64,000 nucleotides of DNA from Stereocaulon alpinum. Its lineage: Eukaryota > Ascomycota > Lecanoromycetes > Lecanorales > Stereocaulaceae. The position numbers and the translations under genes were made by a program. This document shows positions 30,667-40,912 of the stretch, in pieces. Position 1 is the first letter of the stretch, and each line of letters starts with the position of its first letter. Where the stretch lies: contig JAEUBA010000015.1 of the NCBI GenBank assembly GCA_018257865.1, positions 1 through 64,000 on the forward strand, given 5' to 3'. Under the pieces are notes generated by a model. That model saw only the letters and a list, made by a program, of their open reading frames with translations, was not told the origin of the DNA and made no database searches.

Positions 30667-31567
30667 ATGGCATCCCAAGCCCTTCCCAAGCCTCACGACT
30701 ACCAATTCTGGATCCAACAATCAGATCCTGAATCCGTATTTTCTACTTCGAGCGCCTCAAGATTTCTGGCAAGTCCAAGGGTACGGTTCTCCTCATTCAT
30801 GGCTTCCCGGAGACATCATACCAAATCCGCCATGTAGTTAGCCTACTCGCGGCAGCAGGCTATCATGTCCTGGCACCGGACTACCGCAGTCATGGCTACT
30901 CTGCCAGGCCCCTAAGTGGTTACACGAAAGCTGTCCTCTCGCAAGACTTACATGAAATAGTCACCGAGCATGTCGGCATCAAGGACAAGATTCATCTAGT
31001 GAGACAGGATATTGGTGGGATCACTGCTCAAGCCTATGGCGCCCAATTTCCGGAGCACGGCGCTAGTAACACCTGGGGCGACTGGCCACTGCCAGAAAGA
31101 ACCTTCCAGTAGGACAAAAAGCATACGGTATCGCTCTGGCATTTCGATTCCCAGGCCCAGACAGATTTTGCTGTGGCTCTCGCAACCGCAAAGAAGAAGT
31201 TAGACCTTAGGCAATCCTACGATCGCTAGGCTCAGAAATAGTCAGCGTTCACGAAGGATGCTGTGGACTTCTACATCACCCAGTATACCGCGGCTGGAGC
31301 CTTGAACGCGGGTTTCACAATTTGTGGAATGTTTGCAGAGGATGCAAAGCATAACAGGGCGTGGAGGGAGAAGAACGGCAACGTGAGTGTGAGGGCAATG
31401 ATTATGAGTGGAGAACGTGTCTTTATGATAGCCAGAGCGTTGGAGATGGTGAGCGAGATGTACGAGGAAGTTGAGAAGGAGTCAGCGAGGGGTGTGCGCA
31501 CTGGCTTGCCGAAGAGACCCCCAAGGCCTTTGTGAAGCAGATATTGGAAGTTATTAAGGAAAGATGA
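30667..31567 (+). pseudogene. Broken alpha/beta hydrolase (epoxide-hydrolase-like)
   Basis: The pieces together cover most of an alpha/beta hydrolase of the soluble epoxide hydrolase type. It starts MASQALPKPHDYQFWIQQSD, then shifts frame into IRIFYFERLKISGKSKGT and VLLIHGFPETSYQIRHV (oxyanion-hole HGFPET). PDYRSHGYSARPLSGYTKA and HLVRQDIGGITAQAYG follow. Intact relatives have GHD[IW]GG at the nucleophile; here the GH is replaced by RQ. In-frame stops occur after ERTFQ, after LRQSYDR and before SAFTKDAVDFY. A last frameshift near 31500 precedes HWLAEETPKAFVKQILEVI. At least two frameshifts and three stops mean the gene is dead. Confidence 0.85.
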
Positions 31568-31978
31568 GTGGATCAACTGGAGTGAGTCAAATAAGCGGGT
31601 TACCGTTTCAAGACACACTCGCATCCTTGGGGGTTTGAAAACATGGTATACATTTAGACGGATAGAGTGATGTTAGAATACTATTCGGCCGTTTGTCCTC
31701 AAATCACTGGCGACACCGCCACCCAAATCGTCATAAGCTAGTCGCGTGATCAGCGAAGAGCTGCAAAGATCCAGCTCTATTCCCTATGTCACCTCTCACA
31801 GCCTCGACATTGCAAGGCATCATGTTACATAAGCTCTAGACCGCTAGGCAGCAGCCCGAACGCCTGCACCTTCCGAGGATATTGTTCGAGCAACGCTGAT
31901 GCTAGACCTCTAAATACCTGCCGCGCCCAAGCTCACTAGATTACACGCCCACCTATCAAGCTATAGCAAGCTTCCAAA
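31568..31978. other. Intergenic region upstream of the WBP2-like gene
   Basis: Nothing recognised; presumably the promoter of the next gene. Confidence 0.5.
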
Positions 31979-32865
31979 ATGTCAATAAACTGGGTCATGC
32001 TTGATGGCCCGCAATCCTTCGTCCGTCTCCCACGAGAAAAGCTCCTCTTCACCTCTCCGCCCCGCACAGCCTTAGCGCTCGAAACGCCCAAATCATATCC
32101 GGGCAAGGAGCCCCTCTCAATAAAATGCAGTGACGGTAAAGCAATCATCACAAATCAACGCGTAAGCTACACTCCTACCCTCCCCGCTCCTTCCATCCCA
32201 TCTCCAAAGCTTACTGACCGTGTATCATCCAGCTCATCTACCTCCCAACAACCCCAACCCCAACCCTCCAATCCCTCTCCGCCCCCCTCCTCAACCTCCA
32301 AGACACCCACGTCTCCGCCCCCTTCTTTGGCCCTAACACCTGGGAAGGGATCCTCATCCCCGTCACAGGCGGCGGCATCCCACCCCAACACACGCTCGTC
32401 TCATTAAAACTTACATTCAAAGAAGGCGGAGCCTTTGATTTCAGTTCTACGTTTGAAAGGATTAAGGAGACTGTGGCTCAGGCTATAGAGTTGGCGAGGG
32501 AGAGTGGGAGGAGTGTGGCGAGTGGTGGGAGTGGGGGTGTGGTGGATGTGGATTTGGAGCAGTTGCCTGCTTATGAGGAGGCTAGTGGGCACGCAGTGGG
32601 TGGGGAGGGAACGCAGACAACTACAGCAGCCGCGCCGCAGATTCAGAGGCCAATGCCTATTGCGCCGAATGGAGTGCAGAGGCCTAGGCCGGCACCGCCT
32701 GCTAATAATGGGGTGATTGGGCTCGAGGAGCAGGGCGGTATGCATGCTGGACGGAGTAGGAGGGACAACCCTCCGCCTCCGGATGAACCGCCGCCTGGGT
32801 ATGAGGAGGTGCAGCAGAGTAGTGTGGCGGATCAGCTGGAGAGGAGTGTTAGGGGGGAATCGTGA
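31979..32865 (+). CDS. WBP2-like GRAM-domain protein with PPxY motifs
   Basis: Two exons (31979-32161 and 32233-32865; 71-bp GTAAGC..CAG intron) give 271 residues. The N-terminal half is a GRAM/PH-like domain as in WW-domain-binding protein 2: SIKCSDGKAIITNQR|LIYLPTT at the splice junction, HVSAPFFGPNTWEGILIPVTG, and LKLTFKEGGAFDFSSTFERI. The C-terminal half is disordered and carries an LPAYEEA and a PPPGYEEV motif, ligands for WW domains such as those of Rsp5-type ubiquitin ligases. A role as an adaptor between membrane or transport proteins and a HECT ligase is plausible from the family, but no partner can be read from the sequence. Confidence 0.85.
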
Positions 32866-33229
32866 CCGTTTGGTACTACGCAGATTCTCAAGTGCTATTT
32901 GGAAGAGTGAGCGAGGTGTTTGGGGCGGGCTATGGAATGGGTAACGACATTATTGGTATACGTTATAAGAAAGGAATCCAGAAAGCGATATTAGACTATA
33001 TTCATACAGTCCGTTTAGATTCCCTCTATAGCATGGCAAACATCGAAACATGTGCCCAACCAGAGCGCCGTTTCGGCGAACGATATGCACGACGACGTCA
33101 TACCACAGAGGATGAAGTACATTATCTCTGATGGCTTAAGGTAGTAAAGGCCTCGGGGTCAGCTTTAGCTCTTATAGTATCTATCTGCTACGATTCTTTT
33201 TCCAAAGATCCAATCCTCACACCGGAATC
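32866..33229. other. Intergenic region
   Basis: 3' flank of the WBP2-like gene and promoter of the Dabb gene. No gene seen. Confidence 0.5.
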
Positions 33230-33760
33230 ATGGCAATTATCCACATTGTAATGTTTGAGGTAAGCCCGTTCCTCGAGCTCCACTACCCTCTTGCTAACGA
33301 GTGCTACAGTTCAAGCCGACCACAGAGAAAGCCACGATTGACGATGTACGCCCTCTTTCCCAAGATACCGGTCCTGTGCTCGGGGTAGCATACGACTGAC
33401 AATCATAGGTCTGCACCCGCGTCCTCGCCCTCGAAGAAAAGTGCGTCCATCCCACGAGTAAACAGCCATACATCAAAGCCGCTTCGGGAGGGAAGCAGAA
33501 TAATCCCGAGCCAGTGGTATAGCACCCCCTTCTCTGCTGCATCTCGATGCCTGGTCTGCGAATTGTATGGGGAAAAGCTGCTGATGACAGTGGGGGCGGA
33601 ACAGGCAGTGTACCAGTATGGCTTCGTGATGGAGTTTGCAAGTTTGGAGGATCGGGATTATTATTTGAATAAAGATCCAGCCCATCTCGAGTTTAAAGAT
33701 AGTTTGAAGGAGTTTGGGGTGAAGGTTGGGTGTTTGGATTATGCGCCTGGTGTCTTCTGA
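33230..33760 (+). CDS. Stress-responsive A/B barrel (Dabb) domain protein
   Basis: A 118-residue protein in four short exons: 33230-33259, 33310-33345, 33409-33516 and 33578-33760. The first methionine gives MAIIHIVMFEFKPTTEKATIDDV, the classic start of Dabb proteins (HxVMFKFKP). The end gives YGFVMEFASLEDRDYYLNKD and PAHLEFKDSL, the equally typical [FY]xxxFxSxxDRDYYxxxDPAH block. These are small dimeric ferredoxin-like barrels in the cytosol; in fungi most have no assigned substrate, while related plant proteins respond to salt stress and some act as polyketide cyclases. The donor of the third intron is either GTGGTA (33514) or GTATAG (33517); both keep frame. Confidence 0.88.
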
Positions 33761-33907
33761 GCGAGGGAATCATGGGGTCGTTGGGATGGCGTTGTGGATG
33801 AGATGTGTAGGAGGAAGTGCTTCCCATGGTCATGATCCATATCATGACTATCGTGACCAATTCTAATGCCGCTAAAACGCTTGACGAACGCTACTGAACG
33901 AAGGGTG

Positions 33908-34728
33908 CTAAACCATGAACGATTCTCCACACCCACATTGTTCCTCTATTTACCCATTAGCATACTCCTCGGAACTGTTTCCAGATGTAGAGCCAACTCA
34001 CTTATATTCGGGTTCCGGAACACAAACCTCTGATTCAACTTGTCCTCCACCCAGTCCATCTCGCTTCCAATAATACTAAACAACGCCTTGCTATCGATTA
34101 ATACTTTGACACCATCTTGCTCTACCGTTTCGTCAAATTTGCCGGCTTTATCCACGTACTCTAGATGGTACGCCAAACCCGAACAACCTCTGTTCTTCAC
34201 TCCTACCCGTATGAATTTCGGCTCTGGGAGGGACAAGAGGTCGCGGAGCTGAGTTGTAGCGGCGGGGGTGAGTGACATGGCTGCTTTCCGTGGCCGCAGT
34301 CTACTAGGACGCTTGGGCTTTTCGATAGTTGAAGTTGAGGGGGAGGGCGATTCCGTGACAGGCTTCGATTTTTGGGCTTCATCTTCGGAGATGCTGATAC
34401 TTTGTTTCTCTGGTTGACTGGGATTAGCGGCAGATTCGTATTGCCCTGTCTGCCTGGGCGGTCTTCTGTTGTTGATTTCAGGTGATATGCCCGCTATTGA
34501 GGTATCGGGGATGTTGGTATTGCGGGGTGGCGGAGGAGCGGGATCGAGTGAATGAGGTCGGTATTCTGTTGCGGTGGATAGCTTCCTTCGACCGCTTTGC
34601 TGTAATTGACAGCGGAAACATATCGGAGAGGCTCGGGGTACTTGTGATCGTGTTGTGGCAGCTGCGAGGCTTGAGGCGAATTTGAAGATACTCCGGGAGG
34701 ATGATGTCAAAGGTCGTTGTAGGGACAT
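33908..34728 (-). CDS. ISA1: Mitochondrial iron-sulfur cluster assembly protein ISA1 (A-type)
   Basis: Two exons: 34728-34002 and 33945-33908, separated by a 56-bp GTGAGT..TAG intron; 254 residues. Without this splice the frame runs into the intron and loses the essential C-terminus. Residues 1-50 look like a mitochondrial presequence (SLQRPLTSSSRSIFKFASSL, Arg-rich, no acids). A long polar linker follows. The A-type domain starts about residue 155 (MSLTPAATTQLRDLLSL) with the three cluster ligands in NRGCSGLAYHLEY and EQCGCGESF. Isa1 works with Isa2 and Iba57 in making [4Fe-4S] clusters for aconitase and lipoate synthase. It is divergent from the gene at 35251, which is about 520 bp away. 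Confidence 0.95.
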
Positions 34729-35250
34729 AGTGGAGGTGCGGAGGCTGATCAGAAACGCTATGACAAGACTAATCTGGCAACGGGTATCATAGGTAAGTAC
34801 AGCGAATAGTGAAAGCGAGTCTCGTGTGTTTCCTAAAAGGAAGATGTTGAAAGGTAGAGCGAACGAGCTTTGTCACAATATTATCACGGAGTATCTTCGT
34901 CGAATCCGCCGACCAGCCAATTAGAAGCGGTACGATTATTTGCCATCTAATTCCACACATGCAGGACAAATTTGCAGACTATATATTGTTCGTGTAGGAC
35001 CACGAAACATCAGCTTCAGTGGATTTCTCTGCTCCCTGCTTTGCTACTCGAAAAGGCTGTCCTCAAACCCGCCTAAGCCGTTGAAGCGTCCATTGTGTTT
35101 CCCCTAGTTGAGGGCAGGGTTGAATTTCTACCGGACTCCCTGAAAGGTTGCTACTCCTAGATCGGAAAAAGGACTGGACAAGGATGGCTTCGATAAGGCC
35201 AGAAGCCTTGATAAAACCAATATAGCAACTAAGCCCATAGTGCTCTGATC
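34729..35250. other. Divergent promoter region ISA1 / ARMH3-like
   Basis: About 520 bp upstream of two divergent genes. No gene seen. Confidence 0.5.
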
Positions 35251-37522
35251 ATGGAGGTATCACCTCTCACCCAGGATACCCGACCAGCCTCGTTTCAGCC
35301 TAAGATTGATCGTCTTTACGAAGATCTACTGAAGCAGGATGACGAAGATCACGCGGATTCCGATGGCTTTTGGGGCGAGTTCTTTCTGCTTAGACCAGAT
35401 AAGGCTGCTTTGCAAGAAAGGCTTAAGGTACTCACTCCCGAAGATTTATTACACGTTCAGCATGAAACCCAACAACTCTTTATGCGAGCTGTCCATCAAG
35501 TCAAGGCTGGAAAGGCCCCATCAGATGAGCATGCTTTAGATGTACGTCGACTGAGCCGACCCTAGCGCCCAAGTTTGGACACTTACTGGTTCAGACTTTG
35601 ACAGTCTTCTTAGGTGTAATCTTGGCGAAGCGTTACACGAACCCAAGCGCGGACATCATCACGATCCTTGCAGGGCTTGACGAGGTCGATGCAGTTTTCT
35701 TCGAGTTTGCGAATGCTATTGAGAGTATTGTGCGAACGAGCGGATCGGGTAAGTGCTGCGGACCACTTCGGGCATCGTGGCAGAGCATTAATGGCTTCCA
35801 GTCGAAGTCCGTAAGAAGGCTATTGAAGTTGCTCTTTCGTTGACTTCAGGAGCCTACCAAACAAGCCTAGTTTCGTACTTCACTCATCGAGATCTTTTTC
35901 CTGCTTTGATGAAGGTATGACCCATTCTACTTTTATCAATCGTCCGTCAAAGCCGACCTTGTGCGTTGCCGCTTTAGTCTTCTAATACCTTATCTTGCTT
36001 ACCACATATTCGAGCTCGTCCTCTCTCCTCTTCTGCTGGCGGGTCTCTGCTATAATAAGCAAAGAAAGCAGTCACTTACCATTGATAGTTTATACAAGAA
36101 TCAGATATTCCTGAGCAAGTCTTCAAGCCATACTTGCTCTTGGGCCTCCTAGCAAACTACAATAAGTTCGAATTTCGGAACCCTTACCGATTACGGCTCG
36201 AAGACTTTGTAAATGAAGGCATTATTCAAAAGATTGTACGTGGACTTGGCAGTATATGTTCACAATCGAGAGACTCTTATGTTGCCATCCAAGAGGACAT
36301 CGCAGAAGGCTGGACTCTCAGCAACACTTTAGCATACATCAGCCTCGGCCTGCTCGCTCCAGCGAAAGGGGCAAAGCCCACGTCAACTAGTGCCGATGAT
36401 TTGAGAGAAGGATTCGTCAAGCTGTAAGATCCACAACCATCCTAAAAAGCGACCCGTTGCTAACTATCTACTAGACCGAATCCTAATGCTGCGGTGCTGC
36501 TCGGAGTCTACGATTTTACGAACGCCAACAAGATCTTCTGTTCGAATCTTATCTCGTGTCGGAGCAGTTCTGGGACGGGCGAAGCACCGTTTAGTGAATT
36601 TCTATCATTGACATCTTATGTCCTACACCATGCATATCGCTCCTCGAGAGCAACACTTTACGGTCTTCTAAACCTTCTAATCCTTCGTATTATTGTCGAG
36701 GATCTGGTTCTATGCAAAACCCTATGTGATCCAGAAGTTGTGTTCGCCGTTCGTCTTTGCCGCCAACGGCAGCCATTTCTCCCAGCAACCCCGAAAGCTC
36801 GTCCAGCTATCGCATCGATACTGGACATACTAGTGGACACCATCAATCACAACCTTCGCCGCCACCTCGACATACCTCTTTACATATCCACCATTAGCAT
36901 AATACACCGTATACTCTCATACCTCACATTCACCCGTACTCGCCTTACATACCACTGGTCTCTACTTTGGCAGACACTTCTATCCTTTCTCCGCTTCATG
37001 GCTAACTACGCACCCTCTTTGGCAATGCAAGACCCAGATTTGCCTTTGCTCCTCAAACCGTTCCTCGCTACGCTTGCATTGGCGGTAACCTCTGGAGAGT
37101 CTTTTCTCCCGGACCCTGCAGCTTACGACGACCTTTTCTATAAGCTTGTCGAAGCTGGCGAGTATCTTGATCGCTTCAAGAAAGCGTTTCAAGCTCATCT
37201 GCCACCACCCGAGGTATCAAACGCGACTCCCAATGGGCCTACCACAGCACCAATCGATACGCTTGTCCAAGTTGCTGCCCACTACCACGACTTAGTGGAA
37301 GCTGAGAAAGGAAAAGGCCGCATGAGCAGTAATTTGAGTCCCAGAGAAGTCAGCAAGGTCATCAGACAAGGTTATGAAACACTGAGTCTGCCAACTATGG
37401 ATGGTTTGGACAGATGGGACAGGTTTAGGGAAGGCGATGAAAGGGGAATGTTGAAACGAGTTGCCCGAGTGGCAGTTGAGGACACAAAGAGGTTGCTTGG
37501 GGCTTCTTGGGTCTGGGGTTAG
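35251..37522 (+). CDS. ARMH3/DUF1741-family armadillo-like helical protein
   Basis: Five exons in my model (35251-35541, 35595-35748, 35802-35914, 36089-36423, 36475-37522) give 646 residues with all phases matching. The family (human ARMH3/C10orf76; S. pombe UPF0588) is a helical-repeat protein; the human member acts at the Golgi with GBF1 and PI4KB. Matching blocks are LTPEDLLHVQHETQQLF, LAKRYTNPSADIITILAGLD, SYFTHRDLFPALMK, LLLGLLANYNKFEFRNPYR and LRLEDFVNE. The C-terminal DUF1741 part runs from about residue 300 (FSEFLSLTSYVLHHAYRSSR) to HRILSYLTFTRTRL and beyond. The third intron is long (174 bp) and could hide a small exon. Family call is firm; Golgi role is by analogy. Confidence 0.85.
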
Positions 37523-38216
37523 AGTTCATGCCTCTTCTTTTGAAGCGCTATCCGATCTTAAGATACCAATCAAGCCTCGATACCGAAACCCGCATATGCG
37601 TTACTCGGATCGTTTTGCCTTGTGTTCTGCAAGGCCATTGTATGTTCCTTGATCCTCAGTTCATTAACTCTCGTAGATGCATATGACAAGATCCGATGAC
37701 AGTACCAGGAAGCCTTGCAATCTGGGCTTGCATGCATCTCCAAGCCTCGTTCGCGTAGGGTTTCCCCGCAAAGGTGGGGCAGCAATTGGCGAGCCAAACA
37801 ATTGCTGGCCCAGCCTCTACCTGCTTGTTTCAGTCTCAATCGACATATGGTATGCATCACAGTTGCTAAACAATTACCTCACACCTTCGCCTACAAGATG
37901 CACAAGGAACAGAGATCGCGCCGGGCATGCAATCCCAACCAGCCTATCTCTAGCCTGCGGCTTTATCTACCTTTAACCACCATATCTCCTCGGTGCCTTC
38001 TTTGCTTTTCTGCATACATAAAGTCGCCCTTGCCCGTCTCCTTCTCAATCTCGTCCCTTCCTGTCTAAGTATCACCTTTGTGCCGATTGCTTTTTCTAAG
38101 AGCAAGTCCTCTCGTATCAGCTCAAGGTCCCGTCACCGCTGCACGTCACATTGCTTAGTATCCGAGCTCCGATAACCGACCAAAGATTTGCACTTTGATA
38201 CTACCTACTACTCACC
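37523..38216. other. Intergenic region upstream of carbonic anhydrase
   Basis: About 690 bp with pyrimidine-rich tracts near 37985-38160 typical of fungal promoters. No gene supported. Confidence 0.5.
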
Positions 38217-39085
38217 ATGGCTACCAATGGTATGTACCTGCGTTCAATTGCCTACAGACTGCCTTCGATCCTTCACTATTCAATTCTCTCCAACTCACAA
38301 GTCAGATCCCTCTCATTATCCCATGCCCCACGCAAGGGTCAGCCATGCTCCCCCAACCCTCCAAGCTGCCATTCCCTCCCATCCCCCATATCCCTTCCTC
38401 CGTCCCGCCCCAACTTAGATCACCCACAGAGCTAACGCTACCCCACCATCCCACAGACGACACCCTCGCCCCCTACCTCGAACGCAACAAAGAATGGCAC
38501 ACCCGCACCTCCTCCCAAAAACCCGACCTCTTCCCCACCTGCGCAAAAGGCCAACAGCCCTCAATCCTCTGGTTCGGCTGCTCCGACTCCCGCTGCCCCG
38601 AATCCACAATCCTAGATCTCGACCCGGGTAACGTCTTCACCCATCGAAACATAGCAAACGTGCTACCTCCCACAGACCTCTCCTCCCAATCCGTCCTCGC
38701 CTACGCAGTCGAACACTTGAAAGTAAAGCACATCATCGTCTGCGGCCACATCGGCTGCGGAGGCGTGAATGCCGCTCTCGGAAACCAGAAGCTAGGATTA
38801 TTGGATACATGGCTTGCTCCCGTTCGAAGACTGCGAGAGGAAAATGCGCATCATTGGGAGCATTTGAAGCCTGAGGAGCGGGCTGTGAAGCTTGTGGAGG
38901 CGAATGTGCATGCGGGGGTGAAGACTGTGAGGGAGAATGCGATTGTTATTGATGGGACGAGGGGGTGGGGGTTGCAGGTTCATGGGTGCGTTTATGATGT
39001 TGGGACGGGGCAGTTGAGGGAGTTGGAGTGTAGGGAGGGGAAGAGGGCGGCGGAGGGGAGGGAGGAGGCTTTTGAGTTGAAGTGA
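38217..39085 (+). CDS. Beta-class carbonic anhydrase
   Basis: Interconverts CO2 and bicarbonate with a zinc ion. Exon 1 is only 13 bp (38217-38229, MATN) and joins exon 2 (38457-39085) across a 227-bp intron with GTATGT donor, CTAAC branch site and CAG acceptor; 213 residues, normal for fungal beta-CA. Zinc ligands and the catalytic dyad are visible: Cys46, Asp48 and Arg50 in WFGCSDSRCPES, and His102 and Cys105 in VCGHIGCGGV. HRNIAN follows the usual position (residues 67-72). The C-terminus RENAIVIDGTRGWGLQVHG is also typical. There is no targeting signal, so cytosolic. It probably supports bicarbonate supply and CO2 sensing, as in other fungi (by analogy). Confidence 0.95.
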
Positions 39086-39779
39086 GTAGATATGGGGTTG
39101 GTGTTGGTCTTGAGATTGAGATTGAGGGTTTGAAAAGGTGGTTAAAGGGTAGTGTAGGGTATTGTAGGGTAGTGTAGGGTTGGGCAGGGTTTTGTGGGTG
39201 TTTGAGGTATGGAGAATGTCTAGATTGAAGTACGCGTTGACTGCGTTTTCGTTGAGCCCCGAAAAGGCCATTCACAGCTCATAGAATCGCCTTTCACCAC
39301 ACAATTTCACTTGGTGATCTATATCCTGGGCAGATGTACCTAGGTGTCTTGTGAAGTCGCAATGCCAGTTTTTGAATCTCCTGCGGAGCATAAACTCATT
39401 CAATGCGACGGCTTACAACCCTTCGAAGATGTACACTCAACATTGAAGCACTGAACGCTCTTAGGTTTCTGGTTAGCTTGCATTCTTCTACTCTGATATC
39501 TATGTCCTAATACAATCCCTATCCATGGAGACCCAGCATCATCAGATACCCCATAGATATTTAGCAGTACTTCTACCCTTCATAGCACTAGCAATAGCAT
39601 CTTTAGCATAGCCTATAGTTCCCTTATAGTCGAGCCTAAAAGCCGCACCATTACTTGGCTCATTATCATCTGAGGTATTGGATAGATTCTCAGAGGAGAA
39701 TAGTGCCTAGTGTTGCCACTTGTCTTCTTTTCCAGGTGAATTTCAGTGGTTGCAAGGGTATCCACTTTGAAGTTTCGTG
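39086..39779. other. Intergenic region with decamer repeat
   Basis: 3' flank of the carbonic anhydrase gene; contains the 10-bp repeat at 39151-39190. Nothing else seen. Confidence 0.5.
39151..39190. repeat. Four tandem 10-bp units (AGTGTAGGGT-like)
   Basis: Units AGTGTAGGGT, ATTGTAGGGT, AGTGTAGGGT and TGGGCAGGGT. Each has TAGGGT or CAGGGT, reminiscent of the TTAGGG telomere repeat but with a different period, so it is a minisatellite in the 3' flank and not a telomere. Confidence 0.75.
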
Positions 39780-40912
39780 CCATATTCCTCAAGATCTCTG
39801 TGCGGGTTAGATAGACCTCGATTCTGTTCACTTTTGCTGCTGCCCAACTTGGTACCAGCCAGGCTCAACCCGGGCCGTGACAAAGTCCGCGGGCTTCTCG
39901 ATTATAAATTGTTTGAGCTGCTGGGCAGTCACTGGCCTGGATGTGACATCGATAAGCGCATTCTACAGATCAACGAGCTCATGCCCTGCAAAGAAGATGG
40001 CGTTCTTATTAGATTATGTTGGTGCTGAGCGTGCCAAGTCCTCAACAAAAGCAGCTTGCCGCCAAGCAGTCCACTACTCACAAAGCTCCTGGTGATTCTT
40101 GACTTCCAGCAATATGGAGAAACCATCGCCATTGAAAAATCTGTAAACGTTGTAGTAAGGTATTGACATGGACCCTTCGGCTGCTTTTGCCCAGCAGAAT
40201 CTGATCTTGCCCACATTGAATCCAGACTCTGCCACCGAATTGAGGCCATAGCCAATGGCCAACAAAGTGCAAATTCACTGAGATAATATAGTAAAGCTCA
40301 AAGTCTGTCGCCAGCTTGTCATCCTTGAGAGTGAAATCTGGTCCTGTGAGCTCCTCGGTCGACGTGTTGGGCTCTTTAAAGAGATCTATGACATTCTTCT
40401 CGACCGAGATGGTGTCGTCTAATTCGTCTTTGATGGCTTGAAGGTGATCGTAATGGTTCTGTGATTAAGTAGGCTTTTCGCGCTGGGTCGATGAATTGGT
40501 CTTCTTGCTCCGGCCACCAGAGCCTTGGTCACCACGGAGAAGTCGGAAGATGCCCCTCAATCTGTAATCTTCAAGTCAGGTCCTGAAAGGGAGGCTGAGG
40601 TTGCTGACTTACGTCTTTGTGGAAACTTCGTGAGACAACGTGACCTCATCCTTGAAAACGTCATCTGCTTGAGATACTGAGATATTTCTGAACGAGCACT
40701 ATGGCACGCTCGAAAGCGCAAGAAACATCGATTGGCAGCTTGATCTTCCTCGACTTGGTGACATCGGCCACTGGTCTCAGCTCAACTAAGAAGAGTGTGG
40801 TGCTCGCATTGTTTCGACCATTCCCCCCCGCTGCGGTTACCATCCATTGAATAACTGTGTTAGTGGCGTTCTTGTATTGTCAAAAGACGTGGTAAGCGTC
40901 TGGGTCGAGCAT
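39780..40912 (-). pseudogene. DUF6604-like pseudogene with RIP-type stops
   Basis: Read on the minus strand from ATG at 40912: MLDPDAYHVF, stop TGA, QYKNATNTVIQWMVTAA, then LRPVADVTKSRKIKLPIDVS and FERAIVLVQKYL. This resembles the N-terminus of the fungal DUF6604 family (MLPxxLxxxYxxYKxxTxxVxxWLxxTA, later a VPxxVxxxLxxAI block). After a one-base shift it continues DDVFKDEVTLSHEVSTKT, a GTAAGT..CAG intron, LRGIFRLLRGDQG and NHYDHLQAIKDELDD. A second shift precedes GFNVGKIRFCW and NVYRFFNGDGFSILLEVKN. In-frame stops at five places (TGA, TAA, TGA, TAA, TAG) can each arise from CGA, CAA or CAG by one C-to-T change. The gene is dead; family assignment rests on the N-terminus. Confidence 0.65.

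Noticed and set aside
35915..36088. Possible extra exon in the third intron of the ARMH3-like gene
   Set aside because: Direct joining gives LMK|FIQESDIPEQ, which continues the family block; the extra segment hits a stop and needs a poor donor.
39151..39190. Interstitial telomere
   Set aside because: Period is 10 bp and units are not TTAGGG; only the TAGGGT core is shared.
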